A DNA stretch of 64,000 nt from Alphaproteobacteria bacterium (GTDB taxonomy: Bacteria; Pseudomonadota; Alphaproteobacteria; UBA828): contig JAJEEP010000007.1 of NCBI GenBank assembly GCA_022820945.1, forward strand, positions 27,659 through 91,658. Direction: 5' to 3'. The notes beneath the pieces were generated by a model. It was not told the origin of the DNA. It made no database searches and was given only the letters and a program-made list of their open reading frames with translations. Every line of letters begins with the position of its first letter. Within the stretch, counting starts at the first letter, position 1. Positions 50,927 to 60,771 of the stretch are shown piece by piece. The position numbers and the translations under genes are program-made.

Positions 50927-51151
50927 ATGCAACATGCCAAGATCGGGGCCCGCGGCCGGACCACGATCCCCAAGACCATTCGGGATGCAGCCGGCCTGCG
51001 CGAGGGCGACGCAATCTCCTTCGAAATCGAGGGCGACCGCCTGGTGCTGCGCAAGGCGGTTCCGGATCGGCACGAATACCTGCACGGACTCGGCGAGGCG
51101 ATGCCCGAATGGCTCTCGCCCGAAGACGAGAGAGCTTGGCGACACCTCTAG
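50927..51151 (+). CDS. AbrB/SpoVT-type DNA-binding protein (unpaired antitoxin-like)
   Basis: MQHAKIGARGRTTIPKTIRDAAGLREGDAISFEIEGDRLVLRKAVPDRHEYLHGLGEAMPEWLSPEDERAWRHL. Confidence 0.88.
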   Translation: MQHAKIGARGRTTIPKTIRDAAGLREGDAISFEIEGDRLVLRKAVPDRHEYLHGLGEAMPEWLSPEDERAWRHL

Positions 51152-51181
51152 CCTGGTAGCCCCGCCGCGGCCGCGGCGCGC

Positions 51182-51976
51182 CTAGCCCGCCTTCTGCAAC
51201 GCCTCCCGCAACACCCCGTGCAGGTGGCCGTTGGCGGCCAGCACGTCGCCGCTGGCCATCGAGTCCGCGCCGCCGTCGACCTCGGTGACGATGCCGCCGG
51301 CCTCGCGCACGATGACGATCCCGGCCGCGAGGTCCCAGGGCTCCATGCCGAAGCCCCAGTACCCGTCGAGCCGTCCCGCCGCGACGTAGGCGAGGTCGAG
51401 CGCCGTCGAGCCCGTCCGGCGCACACCGGCCGTCTCCCCGGCGAGGCGGCGTACCATCTCGGGATGGCCCGGATAGCGTGGCCGCGCGCCGAAGGGCAGC
51501 CCGGTCGCCAGCAGCGCGCTGGGCAGCGCGCGCCGGGCCGAGACCCTGAGCCGCTGGTTGTTGATGAAGGCGCCGGCGCCGTTCTCGGCCCAGAACAGCT
51601 CGTCCCGGACCGGATCGTAGATCACGCCGGCGTAAGGCCTGCCGTCGCGCTCCAGCCCGATGGAGATGGCGAAGTGGGGCAGCCCGTGCAGGAAGTTGGT
51701 GGTGCCGTCCAGCGGGTCGACGACCCAGCGGTTGGAGCTGTCCTCGCCCACGATCGCGCCGCCTTCCTCCAGCAGGAAGCCGAAGCGCGGGCGTGCCCGG
51801 CCGAGCTCCGCGACCAGCGTCTTCTCCGCCCGGTGGTCGGCGGCGGAGACGAAGTCCGCCGGCCCCTTTTGCGAGACCTGCAGGTTCTCGACCTCGCCGA
51901 AGTCGCGGATCAGGTCGCGCGCCGCCTTGTAGGCGGCGTTGACCATGACCGTGATCAGCGGCGAGCGGCGGGACAT
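51182..51976 (-). CDS. Inositol monophosphatase family protein (SuhB-like)
   Basis: RSPLITVMVNAAYKAARDLIRDFGEVENLQVSQKGPADFVSAADHRAEKTLVAEL...WVVDPLDGTTNFLHGLPHFAISIGL...PWDLAAGIVIVREAGG. Confidence 0.95.
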   Translation of the reverse strand: MSRRSPLITVMVNAAYKAARDLIRDFGEVENLQVSQKGPADFVSAADHRAEKTLVAELGRARPRFGFLLEEGGAIVGEDSSNRWVVDPLDGTTNFLHGLPHFAISIGLERDGRPYAGVIYDPVRDELFWAENGAGAFINNQRLRVSARRALPSALLATGLPFGARPRYPGHPEMVRRLAGETAGVRRTGSTALDLAYVAAGRLDGYWGFGMEPWDLAAGIVIVREAGGIVTEVDGGADSMASGDVLAANGHLHGVLREALQKAG

Positions 51977-52039
51977 TGCGTTACAATCGTCGTGTAAAGG
52001 AAGGAAGGCGGGCGCCGGCGGCACCCGCAAGCGGATGGT

Positions 52040-52606
52040 TCAGTCGCGGGCGCGCTCGACATAGGTCGATTCGGCGGTGCTCACCACGATGCGCTCACCC
52101 TCGGAGATGTGCGGCGGCACCATCAGGCGCACGCCGTTATCCAGCAGCGCGGGCTTGTAGGAGGCCGCGGCCGTCTGGCCCTTCACCACCGGCTCGGTCT
52201 CGGTGACGGTCTGCACCACCGTGTCCGGCAGCGTCACCCCGATCGGGTCACCTTCATAGGACTCGATGGTGACGATCGTCCCCTCGTGCATGAAGACCAT
52301 CCGCTCGCCGATCAGGTCGCGCGCGATGCTGGACTGCTCGTAGGTGTCCTGATCCATGAAGTGCAGCAGGTCGCCGTCCTCGTAAAGGTACTGGTATTGC
52401 TTCTGGTCGAGGCGTACGCGCTCGACGTTCTCCGACGCCCGGAAGCGCTCGTTGAGCTTGGTGCCGTCGCGCAGATCCTTGAGCTCGACCTGGAGGTAGG
52501 CGCCGCCCTTGCCGGGCTGGGTGTGCTGAATTTTCACCGCGACCCAGAGGCGATCCTGATGCTCGATCACCATGCCGGGACGGATGGCGTTGCCGTTGAT
52601 CTTCAT
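52040..52606 (-). CDS. efp: Elongation factor P
   Basis: [67 protein letters not shown]...[42 protein letters not shown]. Confidence 0.97.
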   Translation of the reverse strand: MKINGNAIRPGMVIEHQDRLWVAVKIQHTQPGKGGAYLQVELKDLRDGTKLNERFRASENVERVRLDQKQYQYLYEDGDLLHFMDQDTYEQSSIARDLIGERMVFMHEGTIVTIESYEGDPIGVTLPDTVVQTVTETEPVVKGQTAAASYKPALLDNGVRLMVPPHISEGERIVVSTAESTYVERARD

Positions 52607-52640
52607 GGGGTCTGCCGCCGCAAGGAGGCTGCAGGCTATA

Positions 52641-53279
52641 TCAACTCGCCCCTGCGCTGGCAATGGCGCGGTTGATCGCCTTGACGCCGGCCTCGGGCCC
52701 GCCCGGATGCGACCAGACCCCGCCGATCACGGCAAGGAAGTCCGCGCCGTTCTCCACCAGCGGCCCGCAGTTCTCGGCCGTGATGCCGCCGATGGCGACG
52801 CAGGGCACGACCATGAGGGTGCTCCACCACTTGAGCAGGTGGGTGTCCGCTTTGGCACGCGGCGTCTTGGTCTCGGTTGGGAAGAAGGCGCCGAAGGCCA
52901 CGTAGTCGGCGCCCGAGGCCGCCGCCTCCATGGCGCGGTGGCGGGAATCGTAGCAGCTCACGCCCACCATCCCGTCCGCGCCCACCCGCTCGCGAGCGTC
53001 CGCATAGCTCGCATCGTCGGCGCCGACATGGGCACCGTCCGCACCGATCTCGGCCGCGAGATCGGGCCGGTCGTTGATGAGCAGCGGCACATCGCGCGTC
53101 CGGCAGATCGGCAGCAGGCGCTCGCCCGCCCGGCGCACGGCGTCGTCGTCGGCCTGCTTCAGCCGAAGCTGGAGGCAGGCAACATCGCCCGCATCGAGCG
53201 CGGCCTCCAGCGCAGGCGCGAAGCTCTCAAGATCGACCTCGGGTGGCGTGATCAGGTAGAGCCGGCACGGGTCGCTCAT
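52641..53279 (-). CDS. thiE: Thiamine phosphate synthase
   Basis: [10 protein letters not shown]...LQLRLK...[34 protein letters not shown]...[31 protein letters not shown]. Confidence 0.93.
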   Translation of the reverse strand: MSDPCRLYLITPPEVDLESFAPALEAALDAGDVACLQLRLKQADDDAVRRAGERLLPICRTRDVPLLINDRPDLAAEIGADGAHVGADDASYADARERVGADGMVGVSCYDSRHRAMEAAASGADYVAFGAFFPTETKTPRAKADTHLLKWWSTLMVVPCVAIGGITAENCGPLVENGADFLAVIGGVWSHPGGPEAGVKAINRAIASAGAS

Positions 53280-54482
53280 TCAGATCACGCCCTTCTCGCG
53301 CAGGGCGTCGCGCTCCTCCGCCGAGAGGCCGAGCAGGCCGCCGTAGACCTCGTCGTTGTGGGCGCCGAGCTTGGGGCCCAGGCTCTCGATCCGCCCCGGC
53401 GTCTCGGACATGGCGGGCAGCACGTTCGGCACGTGGACCTCCTCGCCGGTCTCGGGCTCGACGACGCCCTTCAGGGTGCCGCGCTCCCGGTAATGCGGGT
53501 CCTCGAAGATGTCGGCGATGGAATAGACCGGCGACGTCGGCACGCCGCCTGCGTTGCAGGTCTCCACCACCCGCTCGCGCGGTAGCGAGAGCGTGAAGGC
53601 CGTGACCATGGCCTCGACATCGTCGCGGTTTTCCACCCGCCGTGCGCTGGTGGCGTAGCGCTCGTCCTCGCCCAGCTCGTCCCGGCCCAGCACCGCGGCC
53701 ATGCGGCGCCACATCTTGTCGCTGGTGCACGCGATCGCGACCCAGCCGCCGTCGCCGCACTCGAAGTGCCCGTGGGGGCAGACGTTGCTGGTCATCAGCC
53801 CGAGCCGGGGGCGGACGAACCCGGTGGCGGCGTAGAGCGGCGCCATTTCGTCCAGCACGCGGAAGATCGATTCATAGAGCGCGATGTCGATCACCTGCCC
53901 GCCAACGTCTTCGCGTGTGCGCAGAGCCATGAGAGCGCCCACCGCGCCGTAAAGGCCGGAGATGTAGTCGGCGAGCGAGGTGGAGCCCGGCGTGAGCGGC
54001 GGCCCGCCGGGGACGCCGGTGAGGTGCGTGAGCCCGCCGAAGGCATGGGCAATGCGCGCGAAGCCGGGCCGGTCCTTGTAGGGGCCCTTCTGGCCATAGC
54101 CCGAAATCCGCACCATGACGAGGCAGGGATTGACCGCCTTGAGCGCGTCCGGCCCCAGGCCCCACTTCTCCATGGTGCCGGGCCTGAAATTCTCGCACAG
54201 GATATCGGCCTCGGCGATCAGCCGCTTGAACAGCGCCGCACCCTCGGGCTGGCGCAGGTCGAGGGTGACCGACTTCTTGTTCCGCTGTTCGGAGAGCCAG
54301 GCGTAGCCGTCGCCCCGCTGGCTGGGCGAGCCGAACTTGCGCAGCGGGTCGCCGAGCCCCGGCTGCTCGACCTTGATGACCTCGGCGCCGAACTCGCTGA
54401 GCAGGGCAGCGGTGAACGGCCCCGCGATGAAGGTCGCGAGGTCGATGACGCGCACGCCGTAGAGCGGCAGCTTCTCGGTCAT
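53280..54482 (-). CDS. CaiB/BaiF-family CoA-transferase
   Basis: LPLYGVRVIDLATFIAGPFTAALLSEFGAEVIKVEQPGLGDPLRKFG...SLDLRQPEGAALFKRLIAEADILCENFRPGTMEKWGLG. Confidence 0.95.
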   Translation of the reverse strand: MTEKLPLYGVRVIDLATFIAGPFTAALLSEFGAEVIKVEQPGLGDPLRKFGSPSQRGDGYAWLSEQRNKKSVTLDLRQPEGAALFKRLIAEADILCENFRPGTMEKWGLGPDALKAVNPCLVMVRISGYGQKGPYKDRPGFARIAHAFGGLTHLTGVPGGPPLTPGSTSLADYISGLYGAVGALMALRTREDVGGQVIDIALYESIFRVLDEMAPLYAATGFVRPRLGLMTSNVCPHGHFECGDGGWVAIACTSDKMWRRMAAVLGRDELGEDERYATSARRVENRDDVEAMVTAFTLSLPRERVVETCNAGGVPTSPVYSIADIFEDPHYRERGTLKGVVEPETGEEVHVPNVLPAMSETPGRIESLGPKLGAHNDEVYGGLLGLSAEERDALREKGVI

Positions 54483-54559
54483 GGCGGCAGAAAGCGGGGT
54501 TTAGGCCCGCATGTCAATCGTCGCAGCCGGGGCCGCGCCGGTCGCCGGCCGGCGCGTCG

Positions 54560-55285
54560 TCAGTACACCTCCTTGTGGGTGCGCAGGTCGAGCTCCTGCG
54601 TCCATGCGTTGCGCGGCTGGCGGTAGAGGAAGCGATAGGACTCCGCGAGCCCGTCGAGGCCGATCAGTCCGCCCTCGCCCATCCGCGCGGCGAAGTCCGG
54701 CGCCCGGGTCTTGAGCCTCTCGCCGTCGATGCCGCCGTCCACCACGACGTGGCCAACGTGAATGCCCTGCGGGCCGAACTCGCGTGCGAGGCTCTGGCCG
54801 AGCGCGCGCAACCCGGCCTTGGCGGAGGTGAAGGCGGCGAAGTTGGGCTTGCCGCGCATGGATGCGCTTGCGCCGGTGAGCAGCAGCGTGCCCGTCCCGC
54901 GCGGCACCATGCGGCGCAGCACCTCCCGGCTGAACAGGAAGCCGCCGAAGCAGCCGATGCGCCAGCAGGTCTCGAAGTAGGTGGCCTCCATTTCCAGCGG
55001 GTTGCCCGGCATGTTGTTGCCGGCGTTGAAGACGGCGAGGTCGATCGGCCCTTGCCCCTCCGCCGCCTCGACGAAGGCGGCAACGGAAGCTTCGTCGGTG
55101 GTGTCGGCGACGACGGCGGTGGCTTGCCCGCCGCCCGTCCGGATCGCGCCCACGACCGCCTCCACCTTGGCCGCGGTGCGTCCGCCGACGAAGACGTGGA
55201 GCCCTTCGCTCGCCGCCATGCGGCAGACCGCCGCGCCCAGCCCTTCGCCCGCGCCCACACCGATCACGATCGCCGTTTTGCCCAT
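54560..55285 (-). CDS. SDR-family oxidoreductase
   Basis: GKTAIVIGVGAGEGLGAAVCRMAASEGLHVFVGGRT...FNAGNNMPGN...FAAFTSAKAGLRALGQSLAREFGPQGIHVGHVVVDGGID. Confidence 0.9.
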   Translation of the reverse strand: MGKTAIVIGVGAGEGLGAAVCRMAASEGLHVFVGGRTAAKVEAVVGAIRTGGGQATAVVADTTDEASVAAFVEAAEGQGPIDLAVFNAGNNMPGNPLEMEATYFETCWRIGCFGGFLFSREVLRRMVPRGTGTLLLTGASASMRGKPNFAAFTSAKAGLRALGQSLAREFGPQGIHVGHVVVDGGIDGERLKTRAPDFAARMGEGGLIGLDGLAESYRFLYRQPRNAWTQELDLRTHKEVY

Positions 55286-55466
55286 GCCGCTCTCCCTTTC
55301 ATCTCAAGCCCAGCCCCCGCCGCGCGCCGGGAGAGTAGCGCTCTCACACACGATTAAGAAGTGCTGCAACGGCAAGGGCGCCGAGTCTTGTCCCTGCCGC
55401 CCGGCGCGGCCATGATGCGCGCGCCTGGGCCGCCGGCCGGCGGGGGACCGACCCCTCAGCATCGTC

Positions 55467-56645
55467 GTGGAGCCTGGAAAGGAAGCCATGCGCGCCGATC
55501 TCGATGCCCTGTTGCCCGCCCTTCGCGAACGGCGAGACGAGACCCGCGAGAACCGCACGGTCCTGCCCGAGATCAGGGAGATGGTCCGGGACTCCGGGGT
55601 CGCCCGCCTGTTGCAGCCGGCGGCCTATGGCGGGGCCGGCGGGCCGCTGCGCGACATCGTCGAGGCCGTCTCCGAGATCGGCGCGGCCTGCGGCTCGACC
55701 GGCTGGGCGGTGGTGCAGTACGTGGTGCACCCCTTCATGGTCGCCCAGTGGCCGCGGGAGGCGCAGGACGAGGTCTGGGGCAACGACCCCAAGGCTCTCG
55801 TCGCCGGCATCCTGATCCAGAGCCTGGGCCGCTACGAGCGGGCCGAGGGCGGCTACCGGGTGAGCGGTCGCTGGCCCTTCGTCACCGGCGTCGATACCTG
55901 CGACTGGTGCATCGTTTCGGGCTACGAGGAGGGCAGGTTCGGTGAGCACGAGAGCCACCTGCACTTCCTGATCAAGCGCGAGGAAATCGAGATCCTGGAT
56001 ACCTGGCACGCGCTGGGCCTGCGCGGCAGCGGCACCAACGACGTGCAGCTCAAGGAGTTCTTCGTGCCGGAGCACCGCGCTCTCTCGATGGAGGCACTGC
56101 GCGGGGGCGAATCGCCCGGTGGCCACTGGCGCGAGACGCCGCTCTACCTGCTGCCCAGCTATCCGATCTTCGGCTGCGGCATCACCAGCGGCGCGGTCGG
56201 CATCGCGCTGGAGATGGTGGCCGAGTACAACGAGATCGCGCGCAAGAAGGGCTCGATCATGGCGGAGAAGAAGGTCTCCGCCTTCGCCTCGCAGCACATC
56301 CGCTTCGCCGAAACCAAGTGTGCGGTCGACGGTGCCAAGCAGCTGCTGCGCTTCGCCGCCGGCGAGATCAGCGCCATCGCCACGGAAGAAGGCCGCGTGC
56401 CGAACCTGGAGGAGCGCGCCCGCTGCCGTGCGCTCGCGACCTTTGCCGGCAACATCGCCATGGATGCCGCGCGCGCAATCTGGGACCTCTCCGGCGCCGC
56501 CAGCGTCTACACCAGAAGCTCGCTCGGCAACCTCTACACCGACATGTTGGTCGCCAATCAGCACTTCACCCAGAACAAGGACGTGAACTTCACGACCTAC
56601 GGGCGGATGCTCTACGGGCTCGAGATCGACAACCCGACGCTGTGA
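55467..56645 (+). CDS. Acyl-CoA dehydrogenase/flavin-dependent monooxygenase superfamily protein (HsaA/HpaB-C-like)
   Basis: REMVRDSGVARLLQPAAYGGAGGPLRDIVEAVSEIGAACGSTGWAVVQYVVHPFMVAQWPREAQDEVWG...GGYRVSGRWPFVTGVDTCDWCIV. Confidence 0.9.
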   Translation: MEPGKEAMRADLDALLPALRERRDETRENRTVLPEIREMVRDSGVARLLQPAAYGGAGGPLRDIVEAVSEIGAACGSTGWAVVQYVVHPFMVAQWPREAQDEVWGNDPKALVAGILIQSLGRYERAEGGYRVSGRWPFVTGVDTCDWCIVSGYEEGRFGEHESHLHFLIKREEIEILDTWHALGLRGSGTNDVQLKEFFVPEHRALSMEALRGGESPGGHWRETPLYLLPSYPIFGCGITSGAVGIALEMVAEYNEIARKKGSIMAEKKVSAFASQHIRFAETKCAVDGAKQLLRFAAGEISAIATEEGRVPNLEERARCRALATFAGNIAMDAARAIWDLSGAASVYTRSSLGNLYTDMLVANQHFTQNKDVNFTTYGRMLYGLEIDNPTL

Positions 56646-57112
56646 CCGCCCTACGCGCTTCCCCACGCTATTTCGATGAATTGAAGGAGGGCGAGCGCTT
56701 CGTCACGGGCGAATGGGCGCTCGACGAGGCGGAGATCGTCGCCTTCGCGCGCGAATTCGACCCGCAGCCGATCCACGTGGATGCGGCGGGCGCAGCCGAT
56801 GGCCCCTACGGCGGCCTGATCGCCAGCGGCTTCCAGACCATGGCGCTGGGCTTCCGCCTCTTCTACGAGCTTGGTGTGATCAACGAAGCCTGCATCGGCG
56901 GGCCGGGGATCGACTCCGTGCGCTTCCACCGGCCGGCGCGGCCGGGCGATCGCATCCACGCCATCGCGACCGTCGCCGAGCTCCGGCCTTCGCGCTCGAA
57001 GCCCGACCGCGGCTACGTGCGCATGGCCTACGACGTCCGCAACCAGCGGGACGAGCCGGTGCTGAGCTACGAGATCGTCCACATCCTGATGCGCCGTCCG
57101 TCCTCATCTTGA
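56642..57112 (+). CDS. MaoC-family dehydratase (GTG start)
   Basis: RYFDELKEGERFVTGEWALDEAEIVAFAREFDPQPIHVDAAGAADGPYGGLIASGFQTMALGFRLF...GIDSVRFHRPARPGD. Confidence 0.94.
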   Translation: MTALRASPRYFDELKEGERFVTGEWALDEAEIVAFAREFDPQPIHVDAAGAADGPYGGLIASGFQTMALGFRLFYELGVINEACIGGPGIDSVRFHRPARPGDRIHAIATVAELRPSRSKPDRGYVRMAYDVRNQRDEPVLSYEIVHILMRRPSSS

Positions 57113-57169
57113 CTTGGCGGCGTCCGTGTGCGGCCATCGAGTGCGCGAAAGATACGAGCGGAGCAGGCC

Positions 57170-58075
57170 ATGAGCAGCCTTTACGACGGCCCGATCGTTG
57201 ATGCCCACCACCATCTCTGGGAGCTCGATTCCGGCCGGTATGCATGGCTCACCGACGGCCCGCGCGAGGTGGTGTTCGGCAGCACCGGGCCGCTCATCCG
57301 CGACTACTTCCTTGCCGACTATCTCGCCGACATGGCCGGAATCGGGCTGGTCAAGTCGGTCCACATCCAGGCGAGCTTCTTCGAGGACCCGGTGGCCGAG
57401 ACCTGCTGGCTGCAGGGCATCGCGGACGAGAACGGCTTCCCCCACGGCATCGTCGCCTACGCGCTACTGGAGAATGCGGACGCCGAGGCCGTGCTCGAAG
57501 CCCACTGCGCGTGCCCGAACATGCGTGGCATCCGCCAGATTCTGAGCTGGCACGAGAACCCCACCTGGACCTTCCACGAGCGCTCGGACCTGATGCAGGA
57601 TGCGGCGTGGCGGCGCGGCTTCGGCCTGCTTCGGAAATTCAATCTCTCCTTCGACATGATGATATACTCGGGCCAGCTCGGCGACGCGCTGGACCTCGCC
57701 CGGGCCTTCCCGGACACGCAAATTATCCTCAACCACACCGGCAGCCCGGCAGACCGGGCCGACGAGGCCATCGCCGCCTGGCGTGCCGGCATGAGCGCGC
57801 TGGCCGGCGCATCAAACGTCGCGGTCAAGATTTCCGACCTCGGCGCCTACGACCACGACTGGACGACCGAGAGCACGCGGCCCTTCATCCGCCACACCAT
57901 CGACGCCTTCGGCACGGAGCGCTGCATGTTCGCGAGCGATTTCCCGGTGGCCGCGCTGCACGGCGGCGCCGACGCGATCTACGACTCGTTCAAGACCATC
58001 GTCGCCGACCTGACGCCGGCCGAGCAGCGCGCGCTCTTCCACGACAACGCCGTGCGCTTCTATCGGCTGGATTAG
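57170..58075 (+). CDS. Amidohydrolase-family (TIM-barrel metal-dependent hydrolase)
   Basis: YDGPIVDAHHHLWELDSGRYAWLTDGP...VKSVHIQASFFEDPVAETCWLQGIADENGFPHGIVAYALLE...IILNHTGSP...CMFASDFPVAALHG. Confidence 0.93.
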   Translation: MSSLYDGPIVDAHHHLWELDSGRYAWLTDGPREVVFGSTGPLIRDYFLADYLADMAGIGLVKSVHIQASFFEDPVAETCWLQGIADENGFPHGIVAYALLENADAEAVLEAHCACPNMRGIRQILSWHENPTWTFHERSDLMQDAAWRRGFGLLRKFNLSFDMMIYSGQLGDALDLARAFPDTQIILNHTGSPADRADEAIAAWRAGMSALAGASNVAVKISDLGAYDHDWTTESTRPFIRHTIDAFGTERCMFASDFPVAALHGGADAIYDSFKTIVADLTPAEQRALFHDNAVRFYRLD

Positions 58076-58076
58076 A

Positions 58077-58167
58077 GCGCGTCCGTGTTCAACGGACGCG
58101 CGATAGGCCGCGACCGCGGCCCGCCGCGTATGCGGCGCCCTCGCGGAGGCGCCGGCCGCAGGCCGGC
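58077..58167. repeat. Run of adjacent palindromes (hairpin cluster), possible terminator/REP-like element
   Basis: GCGCGTCCGT-GTTCA-ACGGACGCGC (58077-58101); GGCCGCG-AC-CGCGGCC (58106-58121); CGCCGC-GTAT-GCGGCG (58122-58137); GGCGCC...GGCGCC (58134-58153); GCCGGCC-GCA-GGCCGGC (58151-58167). Confidence 0.85.
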
Positions 58168-58218
58168 TGCCGTGAGCGACAAAGAAGTAATAGCGTTTTC
58201 GTGTGAAACAGAAACGAG

Positions 58219-59157
58219 CTAGCCAGCGCCCTTCAGCACTCTCTCCACGAAAGCGTCGAATAGCGCGAAGACCTGCGCCCTGACCTCGTCGGTCTCCATC
58301 AGGGGCTCGTGGCGGGAGCCGGGGATGGTCTCCAGGCGGCAATCGGGCAGCCGCGCGGCGAGCCGGGCCTGGGCAGTGTTGGAAACCACCCGGTCCGCCT
58401 CGGCGCCGATCATCAGCACCGGCATCGCGATCCGCTCGGGATAGCCGCGGCTGCGCAGGATCGCCACCGAGCGCCGGGTGGCGGCAAGCCAGCCCACCGT
58501 CGGCCAGCCGATGGCGAGCGCCGGGTTCTCGCGCATCAGGGTCTCCATGCGCTCATACCGTGCGCGGTCGCGGGTCAGCGGATTGCCGTCGTAGGGCGGC
58601 GGGAAGGTCCCGCGCACCGGCACGTACTGGTTCCTGAGTCCGACGCTCATGGCGGCAACCGTGAGCACCGCGCCCAGAGCCCGCTCGGCGGGGGTCGTCA
58701 GGATGTCCACCATGGGGGCGGAGAGGGCGATCCCCTCGGCAAAGTAGGGCCCGGCGCTGCCGTCGTGCTCGGCGCGGTGGCGGAGCACGATGTGGCCGCC
58801 CATGGAATGGGCCAGCACCACGATGGGCCGCGGGGCTTCGGGGACGACCAGCCGCTCCAGGAACAGGTCGAGATCCTTGAGATAGTCGTCGTAGCTGACG
58901 ACGTGACCCTTGCGCGGATTCTTCAGCACCCGGCCGGAGCGGCCCTGGCCCCGCCAGTCCAGGGCGTAGACGGCGAAGCCTCGGGCCCTGATGTCGCTTA
59001 CGGTCTCGCCGTACTTCTCGATGAACTCGGCCCTGCCCTGCAGCAGCACCACCGTCCCCCGCCCGCCGCCGGGCGGCGCGGGCCAGACGACTGTGCGGAG
59101 CGGGAAGCCGTCGTGGGCGGTAAGTGTCCCAAGTTGTGCCGGCGGCTCCGTGGTCAC
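58219..59157 (-). CDS. Alpha/beta hydrolase (monoacylglycerol lipase/lysophospholipase-like)
   Basis: GTVVLLQGRAEFIEKYGETVSDIRARGFAVYALDWRGQGRSGRVLKNPRKGHVVSYDDYLKDLDLFLE...VVLAHSMGGHIVLRH. Confidence 0.94.
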   Translation of the reverse strand: MTTEPPAQLGTLTAHDGFPLRTVVWPAPPGGGRGTVVLLQGRAEFIEKYGETVSDIRARGFAVYALDWRGQGRSGRVLKNPRKGHVVSYDDYLKDLDLFLERLVVPEAPRPIVVLAHSMGGHIVLRHRAEHDGSAGPYFAEGIALSAPMVDILTTPAERALGAVLTVAAMSVGLRNQYVPVRGTFPPPYDGNPLTRDRARYERMETLMRENPALAIGWPTVGWLAATRRSVAILRSRGYPERIAMPVLMIGAEADRVVSNTAQARLAARLPDCRLETIPGSRHEPLMETDEVRAQVFALFDAFVERVLKGAG

Positions 59158-59160
59158 TCC

Positions 59161-60570
59161 TCAGGCCTTTGCCGCCGGCGCGTCGACGCCCTTGACCGGC
59201 ACCAGGCCGGCGGGCGCGAGGCCGGCGAGCTTGGTCGTCAGCGGGCCGGGCGTGCGGCCCTCGTCCTCCGCACGCTCCTTGCGCCGGTTCGCCGCGATGA
59301 CCATGCGGCCGCCGACGTAGCGCACCGGCTCGCGCGGGAAGAGCCCCACGCCCTCGCGCACCAGACTGCACTCCGACCACTCGTCCTTGGTGCCGAGTGC
59401 GAGCGACGCCAGGATGCGCCCGGCCACGGAGGTCGGTCCCACCCCGTTGCCGGAGAAGCCGAGGCCGTAGAGCAGGTCGTCGCGGCCGTCGAGGCGACCG
59501 AAGAAGGGCAGTCCGCTGAGGGAGCGGTCGACCGGCCCGGTCCAGCTCGTCGCGATCGGCGCGTCCTTGAAGTTGGGGTAGATCCGGCGGAAGTTTTCCT
59601 CCACCTCGCGTGAGCGCGGCGAGGCGCCATTGAAGCGGTCATCGACCCGGTTGCCGAAGGAGAGCCGACCGCCGCCCATGCCGAAGACGAAGCGCCCGTC
59701 CATGGTCGGCCGGTAATAGTTCACCAGGGTCCGGGAATCGGAGATGCACATGCCGCCGTTGTAGCCCGAGTCGGCGAGTCGTTCGGGCATCGGCCGGGTC
59801 GCCACGATATCGCTGGCAATCACGACGACGGTCCGTCGCAGTTCCGGGAATACGGTGGACCAGGCGTTCATCGCGACGACGACCTTTTCCGCAGTCACGA
59901 TGCCCCGCGGTGTCACCACGCGCGGGGGGCGGCCGCGGTAGAGGCTCATCATCGGCGTCCGCTCGTAGATGCGTACGCCCAGCGAGAGCGCCGTGCGCCT
60001 GAGCCCGTGCGCGAGCAGGGCCGGCTGCACGGTGGCACCGGTCGGCTCGTAGACGCCGGCGATGTGCCTGTCGGTGCCCGAGCGACGCTTGACCGTCTCC
60101 GGCTCCCATAGCTCGAAGGGATGCTCCTGGTAGCGTTCCAGGGTATCGACCAGGGCATCCCACGAGCCGACCTGCGGCCTGCTGGTCGCAGCCCAGAGCC
60201 AGCCGTCGCCGCGATAGTGCGCGTCGATTCCGTTGTCGGCGCAGAAGCGGCCGATCTCGCCCACGGCATCGGCTGAGGCGCGGGCGAGCCGCACCGCCTC
60301 ATCCGAGGGGCAGATCTTGCAGAGAGAGCCGAACTTGGCCCACCAGCTCAGCACGAAGCCGCCGTTGCGCCCGCTCGCGCCGCTGCCGCAGAGGCCCTGC
60401 TCGACGATGGCGACATCGATGGAGGGGTCGCGCTGCTTCAGGCGGATCGCCGTCCACAACCCGCAAAAGCCGCCGCCGACGATGCAAACGTCCGCGCGCG
60501 TTTCGCCTTCGAGGGCCGGTGCGGCGTCGTCCGTCGAAAGGCCGGCTTCGGTCAGCCAGTGGCTAAGCAT
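59161..60570 (-). CDS. FAD-dependent oxidoreductase (DAO family, gamma-glutamylputrescine oxidase-like)
   Basis: ALEGETRADVCIVGGGFCGLWTAIRLKQRDPSIDVAIVEQGLCGSGASGRNGGFVLSWWAK...YGLGFSGNGVGPTSVAGRILASLALG. Confidence 0.92.
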   Translation of the reverse strand: MLSHWLTEAGLSTDDAAPALEGETRADVCIVGGGFCGLWTAIRLKQRDPSIDVAIVEQGLCGSGASGRNGGFVLSWWAKFGSLCKICPSDEAVRLARASADAVGEIGRFCADNGIDAHYRGDGWLWAATSRPQVGSWDALVDTLERYQEHPFELWEPETVKRRSGTDRHIAGVYEPTGATVQPALLAHGLRRTALSLGVRIYERTPMMSLYRGRPPRVVTPRGIVTAEKVVVAMNAWSTVFPELRRTVVVIASDIVATRPMPERLADSGYNGGMCISDSRTLVNYYRPTMDGRFVFGMGGGRLSFGNRVDDRFNGASPRSREVEENFRRIYPNFKDAPIATSWTGPVDRSLSGLPFFGRLDGRDDLLYGLGFSGNGVGPTSVAGRILASLALGTKDEWSECSLVREGVGLFPREPVRYVGGRMVIAANRRKERAEDEGRTPGPLTTKLAGLAPAGLVPVKGVDAPAAKA

Positions 60571-60767
60571 TCGTTCACTCCGTCGATGATCCGCCGTATC
60601 TGCTCAAGCTTGTACCGCGGGTGTACAGCGCGGTCGCTCATACAGCACCTTGCCTTCCCTGAGCGCCCGCGCGCGCGGGAGCCGAAGAGGATCACCTGCT
60701 CGGGATCGACCTCCGCAACGATGGCCTGAACCATCTCGCCGATGAGTGCGTCGGTGATCGGGATCAT
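60552..60767 (-). pseudogene. Truncated minimal nucleotidyltransferase (MNT)-like remnant
   Basis: MIPITDALIGEMVQAIVAEVDPEQVILFGSRARGRSGK followed directly by ARCCMSDRAVHPRYKLEQIRRIIDGVNECLATG: GSRARG motif present but the usual downstream DSDxD region is missing. Confidence 0.6.
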
Positions 60768-60771
60768 CGGT

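Noticed and set aside
47614-51159. 1181-aa plus-strand ORF
   Set aside because: Antisense to well-supported minus-strand genes (acyl-CoA dehydrogenase 47689-49470 and cytosine deaminase 49501-50769); Arg/Val/Ala/Gly-rich shadow ORF typical of high-GC DNA.
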